NCBI GenBank assembly: GCA_027943335.1
Contig: BSBK01002799.1
Span: 1,197,001-1,261,000 of the forward strand
Reading direction: 5' to 3'
Length of the DNA stretch: 64,000 nucleotides
Origin: Chamaecyparis obtusa
Lineage: Eukaryota; Streptophyta; Pinopsida; Cupressales; Cupressaceae
The translations under genes were made by a program, and so were the position numbers. This document shows, piece by piece, positions 1 to 12,300 of this stretch. Under the pieces are notes generated by a model. It worked only from the letters and a program-made list of their open reading frames with translations. It ran no database searches and had not been told where the DNA came from. Positions within the stretch are counted from its first letter, which is position 1; every line of letters starts with the position of its first letter.

Positions 1-2
1 GA

Positions 3-863
3 GAGATTAAATTCTTTCTAGGACTACAAGTGATTCAACAGAGTGATGAGATATTCATCACACAATCTAAATACATAAAAGAAGTATTGAAGACATTTGG
101 CATGGAAGATGCTAAACCTATGGGAACACCGATGGCTACTAGATGAAAATTGACAAAGGAGGATGAAATTATAGAGGTAAAATAGACACTTTACTGATCC
201 ATGATTGGTAAACTAATGTATGTAGTTCACAATAGACCAGATATAGCACATGCTGTGGGGATTATTGCTAGGTTTTCTGCTAATCCTAGAGAATCACACA
301 TGATTTCTACCAAAAGAATCTTAAGATACCTAAAAAAGATAGAAGATTATGGCATTTGGTATCCTAAGGAAGGAAATTTTGAGCTGAAGGTATACACTGA
401 TGCTGATTGGGCTGGAAATGTAGATGATAGAAAAAGCATCACCGAAGGAGCATTTTTCTTTGGTGAAAAACTTGTAACCTGGACAAGTAAAAAGCAAGCT
501 TGTATTTCTCAATCAAAAACCAAAGCAGAGTATGTTGCTACTACTACAAATTGCTCAAACATTGCATATATCAAACAAGTGTTGGAAGGAATGAATGAGG
601 TAATCACTGACCTAGTGATTATATATTGTGACAACACTAATGCCATTAACATTTCAAAGAATCTAGTGATGCACTCTAAAACAAAGCATATATCTATTAA
701 GTATCATTACTTAAGAGAACAAGTGCAGGAGAAGCAAGTGAAGTTAGAATTTGTTACATCTAAGGAACAACTTGTAGATATCTTTACAAAGCCTCTACCA
801 AATGACACATTTGAATACTTGAGGACTAGACTTGGGGTCCATCCCTTGTCTATAGGTCACTAA
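3..863 (+). pseudogene. Copia pol fragment: C-terminal RT and RNase H
   Basis: The frame reads from position 3 to a TAA at 861-863. It begins with the Copia RT motif KFFLGLQV and a TPMATR segment, and continues into RNase H. RNase H shows YTDADWAG with the catalytic Asp, the KAEYVA Glu region and YCDNTNAI, and ends with the usual DIFTKPLP tail. The expected Copia RNase H carboxylates are present. The RT part has three in-frame stops near 144-198 (TGA, TAG, TGA), each where the family has Cys, Gln or Arg. From 201 on, the frame is open for 220 codons. A Copia identity is very secure. The fragment is dead in its RT part and lacks everything upstream. Confidence 0.9.
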
Positions 864-1372
864 GGTGATTTGGATGTTGCATCAGCCAAAACCTATCAGA
901 AGATCATTCATGTTGATGCAGCATAGTTTCAACTTTGAATCATGTTCAAGGTTGTGATTAATTTTGGTGAAATGAGACAAATTGAGATATCAGTATACAA
1001 AGATACAGAAAATGTGATGAACAACAAAGAGTTACTTGGCTACTGAATAGAGCTACTTGTTTATTTGTTTCTTTGGTATTGTTGTCAAAGGGAGAGATAA
1101 ATAATATGAAAATGAGAGATAAATAAAGGGAGATAAACTACACCAATGAGAACTATCTAAGGGAGAGACAATCTGAAAGGAACATGAGAACTGAAAAGAG
1201 CACATCTGATGACAAGCATTACAACATTACAAATGTTGAGTAATGTAGTGATTAAACATATTAAGTCTATTCAACTTACAACATTTGTTTATAGAGTTGT
1301 AGAATACATGTTTGGTATGTGTGGGGTACATTTCATATTACTTGAGTTGCCATCAATGCCAAAGGGAGAGAT
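864..1372 (+). other. Copia-1 3' noncoding region with polypurine tract
   Basis: About 500 bases of noncoding sequence lie between the pol stop and the inferred LTR start. Three purine-rich words resemble a polypurine tract: AAAGGGAGAGATA near 1087, AAAGGGAGATA near 1125, and AAAGGGAGAG at 1361-1370. The last is followed closely by TG and is preferred as the real primer for plus-strand synthesis. A short open frame at 1209-1400 has no recognisable features and overlaps this region; I do not call it a gene. Confidence 0.6.
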
Positions 1373-2857
1373 TGATGAACTACAACTAATTTGGAACTAG
1401 AATGAAGAATTTGTAATTCAAGATTACTAAGGAGTTGATGATTAGATAATGCAAGATGATTAAATCAATATTATGTTGTCATTGATTTCAACTAGCTTAA
1501 CATTACTTATCTTGTAAGTTACTATACCAACACATTTGAAGGAAGGTGAAAAAGATGAAGAAGAGAAATATCTACATGAGGAAGATGTATATGTCAGTTT
1601 AGGATAAGGAATACACTGAGTAACTTGTTGATGAGTCTATGACTTGATGAAATTGACTTCATTATGTTGCATTCATCTATAATGAAGAAAAGAGCTGAAA
1701 GACACAAAGCAGTGTTGTCGATAAATGAAAGCATTTCAGTATACACCAATAGAGTGTAGTCTATACCGAGCACAGTGTTAACCGAGCGTGTGTTCATCGA
1801 TGCATTTCTTTGTTAACTGAGAAAAATACAAAGGAATTAAATGATCATTTTAGCTGATAAAGTGATGAGCTATAAAGTACCTCAATTTTAGTGGTAACAG
1901 ATAAGGTTTGGTATAAAGATCGACGACTAGCATAAATCAAAAGGATCTAATGGAGGAGATTGAAATGTGTTATTGACACATCAGTCGAGGAAGCTTAAAG
2001 TGGAAAAATCTATGAATATTATTAAGTGAAAAAATCCAACGGAGGAGAAGAAAATGTTTTACATGTCTATATAAGAGACTTGAGATTTCATAATGAAGAA
2101 GTCGGAAGAAGAAGAAACTACAAAATTATTGCGTGAAGAAGTTTTCATGCATTCTAATCATATTGGTTAATAAGAACCGAGCTGCAGAATAGATATCGAG
2201 CTACAAAGAGTAATTACTGATGGATAGTAAGTTAATACATTGTTGAATCTGAAGTGATATATTGGTCAGAAGGATTTGTATAAGCAAAATATTGATCTGT
2301 AATCTACAATTGAAGTTTTATTAAGGCAGATCATCTACTTTTACATATTTAACCATTATACATAGTCAAATCTCTTAACTGAGTGGACTAAGAAAGTCTT
2401 ATGATGTATCATTCATAGAATGAACATTGTTATCCTATCAACCCCAGAGTGACTACTAGTTGGACAATAGCTTCTAGTCTAAAATCCTCTAACAAGGTCA
2501 CACCTAACAGTGTGTTTGTAACCTTTAACAGGGTTGGGTCTTCACCAAGCTCACTTTAGAAGAGTGAATATTTTTGGTTGTCAGTCCCAGGTGGTTTTTC
2601 CCTTCACAAGTTTTCCATGTTAAATCTCTTGTGTCATGTGTTGATTGTGATATTTGTTTGTTATCATTATTTGCATATTACATGTTAGATTTGATCTGTA
2701 ACTACTATAAGTTTTAGACTGACAATCTGTAAAAGCACAAATAGTGAAAGTATTTTTGTGTATTGAGTAGTAGAAATTGAAGTATTTGTTTTTGGATTAT
2801 ACATTTTGATTTGGGAAAGTGAGTAACTGATTCACCCCCCTCTTAGTTATTCTAACA
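1373..2857 (+). repeat. 3' LTR of Copia-1 (putative)
   Basis: The segment starts TGATGAAC directly after the purine tract and ends ATTCTAACA, giving the usual TG...CA ends over about 1485 bases. A TATA-like CTATATAAGA is at 2067-2076. The right end (CACCCCCCTCTTAGTTATTC) closely resembles the ends of the LTRs at 30871 and 37898, which supports the boundary. The left boundary is less certain because no second copy is present for comparison. Confidence 0.6.
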
Positions 2858-2865
2858 CCTTCTTG

Positions 2866-3511
2866 GGGTATTCATCCTAACTTTACTCATGTTCTTAGAT
2901 TTTCTAGAGGTATAGATTAAGAAATAGAAGATGAATCAAATGACTATGAATGGGGAGTCATTCCAAAACTAGATGAACTTATTATAGAAAAGCATGTTGA
3001 TGTTATTCACCAATATGCACCTAAACCCAATGTAAGTCTAAAGTGAAATGATGAACTTATCAAGTCTGATCCAATAATGGATGAAGTGGATTTCCATAAT
3101 GACATTGAGCCTATTCATGAATTTAATGTCTTAAGTTGTAATATCACCTTTGAACTCAAGCGTCAGGTTAGGACCAGTGATGATAGATCCATATCCGTAA
3201 ACACTCTTTCCCAATCTTTCACCACTTTGACTATCCAATGCCCTAACCTTCTTGACATAACATCCACAAACTTGAACCAATCTATTTATAGCTTTCCCAA
3301 TGATTATGCATTTTCTTTCTACCTAAATGTAGTTGAGCCTATGAGGACTTCCATTAGTGAACCAAGTATTAGCATGAAAAAGTCAGACATCAAGTATCTT
3401 AGTCAGAAAAATAAGAATAAGAATAAAAAGAAAAGGAGTTCTAAGGGTGAAAACCACTTTGTGGCAGTCTCAGAACCTACAAAAGTAAAAATAAGACATA
3501 TCCAAAGGTGA
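2866..3511 (+). pseudogene. Gypsy-1 linker between protease and RT
   Basis: A weakly conserved, hydrophilic coding stretch, interrupted by stops near 2920 and 3045 and open from 3077 to 3511. It contains acidic segments and ends in a Lys/Asn-rich run (KNKNKNKKKRSSKG) typical of disordered polyprotein linkers. There is no catalytic motif. It lies in a different frame from the RT that follows, so at least one frameshift separates them. I recognise it only by its position ahead of the RT and its general resemblance to the linker of the second Gypsy copy at 63240-64000. Confidence 0.6.
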
Positions 3512-3811
3512 AAACCTCTCTGAGGCACCTAAGGATGAGATATTTAATGTCCTTCCAATTTGTTTATAGGATAGATCTCCAGTTCTAATTGAGCCCACTC
3601 AATGTTGATACTTGGGAACAACAGAAGAACCGTAGTTGATCCATGTAGCACAATCCTTATTAGAAGAAGAAAAGAAAATATTTACAACATTCTTAACAGA
3701 GAAAAAGATCAACTTTTCATGGAAATATTTAGATATGTCTGGGTTGGATCCTGATCTTTAATGCACCATTTATCTATAGCTCTAAATGTCAAACCTATTA
3801 AGCAAAAATTG

Positions 3812-5507
3812 AGAAAGATGCATCCACATGTTGCACTCTAGGTAAAGATGAATTAGAGAAGCTCCTAAAAGCTAGATTTATTCGAGTTATTGATTACGTT
3901 GAATGGATCTCTAATATTGTACCTATTTCTAAACTAGACAAATCTATAAGAGAGTACATAGATTTTAGAGATGTGAATAAAGCATGCCCTAAGGATGATT
4001 TTCCATTACCTAACATTGATATGATAGTGGACATGACTGCAGGCTTTGAGATGTATTCTTTGATGGATGGTTTTTCTAGATATAATCAAATCAAAATTGC
4101 TCCAGAGGATCAAGAGAAAATTGCTTTCACATGTGCATGGGGCACCTTCTCCTAGAATGTCATGTCATTTGGGCTTAAGAATGCTGGTGCTACATATCAG
4201 AGAGATATGACTTCTACTTTTCATGACATGATGCATAGGACTATGGAGGATTATGTTGATGATACTTTAGAAAAATATATGATTAGAGATGAACATCTAA
4301 ATGACTTGAGCAAGATACTCGATAGAATGGAAACATTTAGTCTCAGACTAAATCCTAAGAAGTGTGCTTTTGGTGTCACTTCTGAAAAGCTCTTAGGCTA
4401 CATTATTTTGAAGAAAGGCATTGAAGTTGATCCTGCTAAAGTTAAAGCTATCATGGAGATGCAACCTCCCAAGAACATCATCCAAATGAGAACATTACAA
4501 AGGAGAGTACAATCTACTAGATGCTTCATATCTCAGCTAGTAGACATATCACAACCTTTTACAAAGACATTACATAAAGGTGTGACCTTTGCATGGAGCA
4601 AGGAATGTGAAAAGAATTTTAATCATATCAAGAAATATCTATCAAATCCTCCTATCTTGATGCCTCCCATTCAAGGGAAGCCTTTGATCTTATATGTGTC
4701 TTCTACAGATACATCACTGGGGGCGTTGCTTCCATAGCATGATGATAATAAGAAGGAAAGAGCTATATACTATATTGTAGAACATTGGTGGCATATGAGA
4801 AGAACTATTCTATGATTGAAAAGGCTGGTCTAGCTATGATCTTTGTGTCACAAAAATTGAGACATTATATGTTGGATCATACCATACATTTAGTAGCTAA
4901 GAATTATCCACTGAAGTACCTACTAAGAAAAGCTTCCCTCATGGGTTGATTAGCCAAATGGGTCATGCTCTTAAGTGAATTCGACATTGAATATCTTGAA
5001 AGAAAATCTATTAAAGGCCAAGTCATTGTTGATCAATTAGCAGATGCACCTTTGTTTGATGACACACCAATGCAAATGGAATTTCTAGATTCCTCTATCA
5101 TGAATCTTTCATCTAGAGAATGGTAATTGTTCTTTGATGGCTCCTATACACAGAATGGATCTGAAGTAGGTATCTTGTTTATCACTCCTCAAGGATACTC
5201 CATTCCTAAGGCATTTAGAATCAAATTTCCTTGTACAAACAATATTTCTAAATATGAAGCCCTTTTGAATTGTATGAAAATAGAAATTGAGTGGAGGGTA
5301 ATAGAATTACACATTCATGGAGACTCACAACTTGTAATACATCAAGTCAATGATGTGTACCAAACAAAGGATGAAAAGATCATTCCATACAAGAGAATGG
5401 TAGATGATCTAAAGAAATATTTCATATCCATCACATTTGAGCAAATACCTAGAACAATGAATAAGGCTACCGATGCAATGGCAACACTATCTACTTTATT
5501 GCAGTAG
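3812..5507 (+). pseudogene. Gypsy-1 reverse transcriptase, RNase H and second (archaeal-type) RNase H
   Basis: RT starts around a KDELEKLLKARFIRVID motif near 3846. It continues through DFRDVNKACPKDDFPLP (about 3960), GLKNAGATYQR (about 4170) and the catalytic YVDD at about 4252-4263, with thumb and connection as far as 4737. TAG stops at 4153-4155 and 4735-4737 replace expected codons, and a frameshift occurs near 4780. A degraded RNase H follows (QKLRHYML, LAKWVMLLSEFDIEY). From about 5127 a second RNase H reads FFDGSYTQNG, with later ISKYEALL, GDSQLV and NKATDAMATL. This is the D-E-D-D pattern of the plant aRNH found after RT-RNH in Tat elements. The family call is firm; the protein cannot be made intact. 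Confidence 0.85.
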
Positions 5508-6890
5508 CCTAAACATGAGCTACACTACGAGTTCCTGGTGGAAGCACTATCTTATCCTGTATATGACTCCCCTGATACCCATATGATCTACACTATTGTG
5601 GGTCATGATTCATCTAGATATAAAAACCTATTCTCCTATCTCAAAGACCAAATCATTCCTGATACCTTTAACCACCATGAAAAGAGATACCTTATTCATA
5701 ATGCCTCCTGATATGTCATGATCTATACAAACAATGTCTAGATGGTACACTACTTAGATGTTTAGAATGGGAAGAGTCTCTACATGCATTAGAGGAAGTC
5801 CATGATGGTATTTGTGGGTCACACTCAAATGGTTTAACACTATCCCAAAAAATTATTAGGGTTGGGTACTATTGGCTAGAAATAAAGAAAGAGTCTATCA
5901 AGTTTGCTAAGAACTTTCAAAAGTGTCAAGTGCATGGAAACTTAATTCATGCTCCAAGGAGAGATCTAATCCCCTTCACTACATAATGACCTTTTCACCA
6001 ATGGGAATTTGATCTTATAGGAGCCATACATCCTCATTCTTCTAATGGACATACCCATATAATCACATCTATAGATTATTTTACAAAATGGGTAGAAGCA
6101 GTTCCTTTAACTCAAGCAACTAGAAAACAAATATCTATGTTCATCTTGAACTACATCATATGATGATATGGTATTCCACATTCTATAGTCATAGATAATG
6201 GTGGACAATTTAAGAACAAAGACTTAGATGATTTATGTGCCAAATTCAAGATTACACAACACTGGTCATCTATCTACTATCCTCAAGGGAATGGACAAGC
6301 AAAGGCTTCTAACAAGAATCTATTGAAAATCTAACACCGCACAGTTAATAAGATAGGAAGAGACTAGCATCTCATGATTAATCTAGCTCTCTAGGCTTAC
6401 ATAAAAAGTATTAGAATTCCCATTGGGGCTACACCATTCTCTTTAGTTTATGGGTCTGAAGCAGTACTACCTATTGAGTTTGAAATCCCATCACTAAGAA
6501 TCATAATGCATGGTCTAGTAACTAATGATGACTACAGAGTGTCTAGGTTGCAAGAACTTGAACTACTAGATGAGCACAGATAAGTAGCGTATGATCATCT
6601 CAGAATGTATTAGAAAATAATGTATAGAGGATACAACAAGAAAGTCAGACACAAAGAATTTCAGACACAAAGAATTTCAGGTTGGTGATCTAGTCTTGAT
6701 AGAGAATCCTAAAACTCAATCACATAGAGAGCACAAGGGAAAGTTTGAACCCAACTAGTTGGGTCCCTTTGTAATGACTACCACTTTTGGCTATGGTGCC
6801 TATCAACTCTTAATGACTAAAGGATAATAGCTCTAAGAGCTAATCAACGTTCTCCATCTGAAGAAATTCTATGCCTAAGGCATTCACTCT
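5508..6890 (+). pseudogene. Gypsy-1 integrase, broken
   Basis: The N-terminal zinc-binding region is visible as EVHDGICGSHSNG... and GYYW. One expected Cys before KCQVHG reads Phe (KNFQKCQ), so the HHCC finger is defective. The core shows DLIGAIHPHSSNGHTHIITS, IVIDNGGQF and YYPQGNGQAKASNK. In the last motif the DDE glutamate is replaced by Lys (AAG at 6301-6303, where GAA or GAG is expected). In-frame stops occur near 5985, 6160, 6330 and 6365. A 16-bp tandem duplication at 6646-6677 shifts the frame in the C-terminal part. No chromodomain is seen, as expected for Tat. Confidence 0.85.
6646..6677 (+). repeat. 16-bp tandem duplication inside integrase C-terminus
   Basis: The word CAGACACAAAGAATTT occurs twice head-to-tail (6646-6661 and 6662-6677). 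Because 16 is not a multiple of three, it puts the downstream C-terminal integrase frame out of register. It looks like a simple slippage or repair duplication after the element lost function. Confidence 0.9.
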
Positions 6891-8681
6891 ATGGTAAAAT
6901 GTCTTGAAAAATTATAAAAATTGGAAAAAGTCCTGAAAAAATGAATATCTTGGTGAAAACCTAGTAATGGGCACCTTAATGATTCACAAAAAATATCAAA
7001 AAATATCAAAAGTACAAAAAAATTAAAAAAATAAAAAATACAAAAAAATGAGAAAAAGAAAAAAGTGCCTCATTGAAAACCTGGAAACGGGCACCTTGGT
7101 AGCAAAAATAGAATCTCTACCAAGATGGTGAAAACTTGGCAAACAGATGCCACTTGTTCAAAAACACTCCATCTATCAACACAATCTTGGTCTTTCCCAG
7201 CTTTTAGTGTTGCTTTACTTTGTACATATCTCTTGGTTTGTTCCTGCATTCCTATTTTCAATAAGTCAGTCTGTACACCAATCAATTCAAGTGTTTGTAT
7301 CCTATCAATGTTTAAACTTGGGGGCAATCAAAGTCATATTCTATGGCCTCCAATGTATCTTAGATGTATCATATCTAGTCAGAGTCCTTTGAAGCTTCAT
7401 CCAAGTCAGTCATTTAGTCTCCTCTCCAGAAAGGATTTTGCATCTACAACAATGCAATCAAACATCAAACTGAAAACAATCTATTATTTTTACATGCTTT
7501 TATCTCCTTATATGCTTACTGATTCACATTGAGATTTTTTCATATTATGTTCCCTCGAGCTCTTTGATGATGTCCTCAATAGGATTTAGAGAGTGATGAC
7601 TAGGGGCATAATCTTTTCTTTGTTTTCTACTTGTATGTGAAAATCTAACAACTTTGGAAATTTTGGATTGAAATGGTGTCCAACTGTAAGAGCCTCTATC
7701 TTGAATTGGATGGCCATGCATACCTTGACCATTAATACCTAGAAAATTCAAGGAAGTTTGATCTAACTATTGTCTTTTTGATTAAGTTCTTTCTCCTACT
7801 ATGAAACATGATCTTGCCTAAGGATGTGAACAATAAAGGGTCACTACGGGTAATTCACACTTGATTTAGAATGATCTCTTGACTATTTGATGTGTTTGCA
7901 TGCAAGGCGTATTCTGGTCATCACAACATTGATGTTATTATGCTTATACAAATTGCAATATTAAAATAGACATGATATTCAGGTCATCTTGGTGTTTGTG
8001 CCTTGGTGCTTATATCTACCCTGACATTCTGAAATAAAATCAATATTCATATGTCCATGGTTGTCTCACCAGTGGGTGTTGTATTGATTCTTGCACATAC
8101 AAATCACTATTCATATGTCTATAGTTTCCTAGCTAGTGGACATTGTATTGATTTATCCAATTACCTAAAAAAAAAAAACCTTAATGATGACAAATGACCG
8201 ACACATGATCAGTGACTAGGTCCTTGGTCTTAGGTTGCATTTCATTTTGCATGTCATTTTACACTTTGCATGATTGCATGATCTCACAAATTGCTTGACA
8301 ATCTTCAAAAATCCTTCTAATAACTATATTTAACTGAAAATGAAGAGCTAAATCTCATACAAAGGTCTTCTCATAGAAACACAAGTCATCACAACCCTGG
8401 GTTAAACATCCTTTTTGACATATGACTGAGTACTTGTCTTCATCAATACCTACAAAACATATCATGTGTATCATTGCATTTTCATCACATATTCATAATC
8501 ATTCATTCCATCTATTGTATTACATACACTTTCCATAATCAAGTACATTTGCATAATATTTATACATATGAAAGAAAATCATTGCATTGCATGACTCCAT
8601 ACATACATTCTACTCTACTCATAGCATTTACATCACATGATATCATCATACATAAAAAACATGACAAGTATAAATGAGGTC
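6891..8681 (+). other. Gypsy-1 3' noncoding region
   Basis: About 1.8 kb without a supported gene. It begins with A-rich sequence and two copies of a phrase reading GAAAACCT...GGGCACCTT (around 6955 and 7075), a known style of Tat 3' region. A purine-rich AACTTGGGGGCAATC lies at 7315-7329, but no LTR start follows it. The overlapping open frames at 7070-7532 on both strands are short, mutually overlapping and featureless, so they are not called. From about 8470 the sequence is rich in ATTCAT/CATA words. Confidence 0.5.
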
Positions 8682-9326
8682 TGTTAGGGATTTTTCTTGT
8701 AGGATCAAACTTGGCAAAGGTATGGGATTGATTCTTAGTTTAAAGGGCTCCAAGTTTGCAAGTAAAGCCTAATTGATGAGGATTGGATAAGATCCTCCTT
8801 CTGCTTCGAGCTCCACAAGACTCAGGCAAGTATTGCCTATGAATAGGTTAATATGTTTCTAGTAAGCTTTTGATTAGTGGATTAGGTTCTTCACTATCAT
8901 GCCATTGTGCTTGAGATTACTTTAATGAAAGATCACTATGAAAATAGCTAAGAATATCCTGATGCAGAGTATAACAATGGAAACTATAAATGTAACAGCA
9001 TGAACAATGGCTTAAGGACATAAATCCTTCTTCTTTTTATGAGTACAACTTGAGGAAGGTTAACCTTTGGATTCTTTCTTTAAGGAATCACCAAATGTGA
9101 ACTGTACCACTTGGATGCAGTCCTTTCACAATGTGCATAAACTTAGAAACTGAAATGAAATGGTAATGATTAAATTTTGTGCTTGATGGTAGAAAGATGA
9201 CTGTATAACAAACATCCAGCCAATGCCTATTCCATTGGGCAAAAGAGTCTAAATACAAATGCATAGGAAGATTTCAAGGAAATGCAGTAGGATGCCTGAC
9301 AGACTACATGCAATTTGAATAGGATG
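8682..9326 (-). repeat. Left (3') LTR of gag-only element, outer part
   Basis: This matches 19030-19662 nearly base for base with scattered substitutions (for example GGGATTGATTCTTAG versus GGGCTTGATTCTCAA). It starts TGTTAGGG after AGGTC and stops abruptly at GAATAGGATG (9326), where the solo LTR begins. The LTR resumes at 13752 with CCTTACAAAC, matching the uninterrupted copy at 19660. Confidence 0.9.
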
Positions 9327-12300
9327 TGAGGCCTCACCCTGACCCTATCATAGCCATTCAGTTCTACATATGAGATAGACATATTTTATGATTATATTTT
9401 GATGTTATGGATTTTACTGATACTTTATGTTATGGTTTATCACCTTAGATTTTAGTTGCACATTTAGTTATGTCATTTTGAGAAGACTATTTTATCTATA
9501 TGGAACTGTATTAAGTGGATTTAATGAATGGATACACTATCATGATGATGTTTATTGCAATTGAATTTTATATGCAATGAGTATGTTCCAAGTGTAATTT
9601 AGAGATTAATTGTATAAGTTTCATGATGAGATTTATGTTAGAAATAAATGTATGTTATGCCATGTGAAACTTGATTTAATCATGATTGTTTGAGAATTAT
9701 TCAATTAATAATGTTATGAATTTACATGTTTTATTTTCTTGGACTACTGATATTGAATTTGAGTGTGTAGGGAAATAGGCCAGGGTAAATTTGGGGAATC
9801 ATCACAGAGACCTATGTTAAATCCATTTGAACCAAGGTTCCTTCTAGTGAGAAGCTAATAACCTCATTGTAATGTTTTTAATTTTTAAAAGTATGATGCA
9901 TGGGTGTATTTGATTTATTTGTAATTGTAATTGTTATTTATGTTTATGAATGCCCAAGTGGATATGCCACATGGCTTGTGAAGTGTCTTTTTTATGTTTT
10001 TGTCACTTGACACAAGTGTATGTGCTTAAGGCCATGACATGTCCACTTGTGTTTTGATGTCATCAATCTTAGGTGGTACCAACTTTAGGGTTTTCCTTGT
10101 AAAACCTTGATTAGGAAGCCTTGAGAAGGTCAATCATGTTTGAACCCGAAATCAGATTTCTAGTGTAGTTTAGGGAGGTTAAATGAGCCCTTAGGGTGTT
10201 ATTAGGGTCCCTTTTAGCCACCCCACTAGATGTACCATGGTATGGGAGTTTAATTTTTGTCAAAATTAAGCCCATAATTCATTAATGGACCTTGAAAAGT
10301 ACCCCTCAAAGAAAATTTCGAAAATGAAGGGATGGCAATGAGGTCAAGCCCATACCTCTTTCACATTCTTGGTCTCCACCTCATTTATGAAGGGAGACAA
10401 GGAGATATGGAAGAACTCCTTGAGCCATACCCATTAATGAGGGTTTGGTGAAAAATCCCTTTTAGTAAGAGTTTTGGGGAAGGTTTTGGGTTGACACCCA
10501 CTCTCCAATTTTGGAGACTCAGCTAGTTTTGGAGAACCTTGGAAAGTGGATTTTCTCTTCATCAATTATCTTCCTTTTTTCTTGGATCAAGGTTAGTAGC
10601 CTTCTTCACTTGTTTTTTTGTTTCTAGTTTTCTTGTTGAGAGAAAGAGCTCTCTTGTATGTTAGTTGTTTGAAAGCATAATGTAGATTTCTTTCTTGTAG
10701 TGTAAATGTTGAGAGCTTCTTATGTTGTAGCAATGGAGGATTTGAGATTCATTTGTCTTGTTGTATTGTTTTATTGATAATGTAGTCTTTGTGTATGCTA
10801 TGGGATTCATGGGCTTGTTGTGTTCATGGTTCTCTTAGCATTGTGATTGTGAAGTGTTATTTTTTTTTTCTTGAAGCTTTCTATGAATGTGTTTGTAGTT
10901 ATTTTGTGAGGGAGTTCTCAAGGCCATACTCACCCTTGGGAGGGAAGAGTAGCCTTGAGGGTGAAGGGCTTATTGGGGCATTCAAGAGTGTAGAGTCTCT
11001 CCTTGGACAGGAGAGGGATGCAACATGGAAGTATGGGCTCCATGTAGCCATCTCTATTTTATGCTTGTATTTTGGGGGACATAAGGAGTTGTAGAAATTG
11101 TGTTGTGGAGAGAGATTTTTGATGAGGAAGCCAAGTGATGGCTTAGCTCTCATCAAGAGATGAGCTTCTCCTCTTGGATTTGGTTCCACCTTCACCCTAC
11201 TTGGGTCATTTTACTTGACTCTCTATGAAAACCTTGGGAGGGAGTCTTCTTGTAATCTTCTTTATGATGTTGTGTTGTGGTTTTGCATGAATTTTTTTCC
11301 CTTCTCTTGTGATGGTTCCCCTAGCTCGGGGGTGGCTTCATAGAAGCCTAGGTTGGGAGGTGAGCACTCCTTGGCCTATGTTTTGTTTTTTGCAAGAATT
11401 TTGTGCCATTGAAGCCTTCATGATGAAGGAGGGCTCTTGAAGGATATTCAAAGATGTTCTTATATTTGAGATGTAACACTTTTGTTTGTGAATATTGTTT
11501 TCTTATAAGGAGGTATGGAATTTACTTGAAGCACAAAATTATTGTCTTGTATTGAGATACCTCTCAAAATCTTGTATTGTAAAGTGTGTTTATGTATCAA
11601 GATGTAGGAAGAAATGAACTTGTATTATGTTATGTATTCAATGGTGAAATGAGAAATTTGTATAATGTTCAAGTAGATATCAATATAAGAATGTTAAAAT
11701 TGTGTTTCATTTCTTGACTATATAGAGGTTGTTAACTTATGTAGAGAAATCTAGAGTAATCTTTCTCTCTTGAATAATGGCATTTATATTGTTTTGATAA
11801 GGCCTTAGAAAATGAAAAAAAGAGAGTTATCAAAGCATTATAGTTTTTGTAATAAGGTCATTGTATGTAAGTGTTAATAGATTTACAACAAAGGATAAAT
11901 CTCTATCCCTCTCTATCCTTACAAATTTTAAAATGATAGCTTGATATTGTATTTTCTTTAGAAGCAATCAAATTAGTTGTGTATATTGATCAAATTATAA
12001 CATTAGATTCATTTTCATAGAAGACTATATGTTATAATTAGATAATTTGATATACCAACTTTATCATATATAATGTACCTAAACCAAACAAGTAAAAATA
12101 TAAACCATGTAGATGTGTAGAGAAAATAAAATTTCACATACAAATTTAAATGAATGGGCAAATGAAGACCTACAGGTCTCTCGATTTTGTATGAGAAAAA
12201 AAATCCCATAGAAATCCTTGCCACGGTCATTATTATAATAATATAATTGTCCACATGTATTCTAATCAAATAAAATATTAATAACATTTTCATTGCACCA

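Larger units (their letters stand above)
1..2857 (+). mobile_element. Ty1/Copia LTR retrotransposon, 3' portion (Copia-1)
   Basis: The window opens inside a Copia pol gene (end of reverse transcriptase, then RNase H). After it come a short noncoding stretch, a purine-rich tract and a putative 3' LTR that ends in CTAACA at 2857. Immediately to the right the sequence becomes the coding linker of a Gypsy element, so this Copia copy probably inserted into that Gypsy element. The 5' LTR, gag and integrase lie outside the window, so target-site duplications cannot be checked. Confidence 0.8.
2858..8681 (+). mobile_element. Ty3/Gypsy (Tat-like) internal region, decayed (Gypsy-1)
   Basis: A plus-strand Gypsy internal region runs from the protease-RT linker through RT, RNase H, an archaeal-type second RNase H and integrase, then a long 3' noncoding part. 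The order RT-RNH-aRNH-INT is diagnostic of the Tat (Ogre-like) branch. The left edge is cut by Copia-1 and the right edge by the gag-only element starting at 8682. The frame shifts several times and has many stops. A matching 3' end with PPT and LTR may be the sequence at 24472-26216; that link is inference. Confidence 0.8.

Noticed and set aside
7070..7532. Three overlapping frames in the Gypsy-1 3' region
   Set aside because: Different strands and frames over the same bases, no motif; chance openings in 3' noncoding DNA.
10789..11195. Open frames on both strands inside the solo LTR
   Set aside because: Mutually overlapping, about 100 codons, no recognisable domain, inside noncoding LTR.
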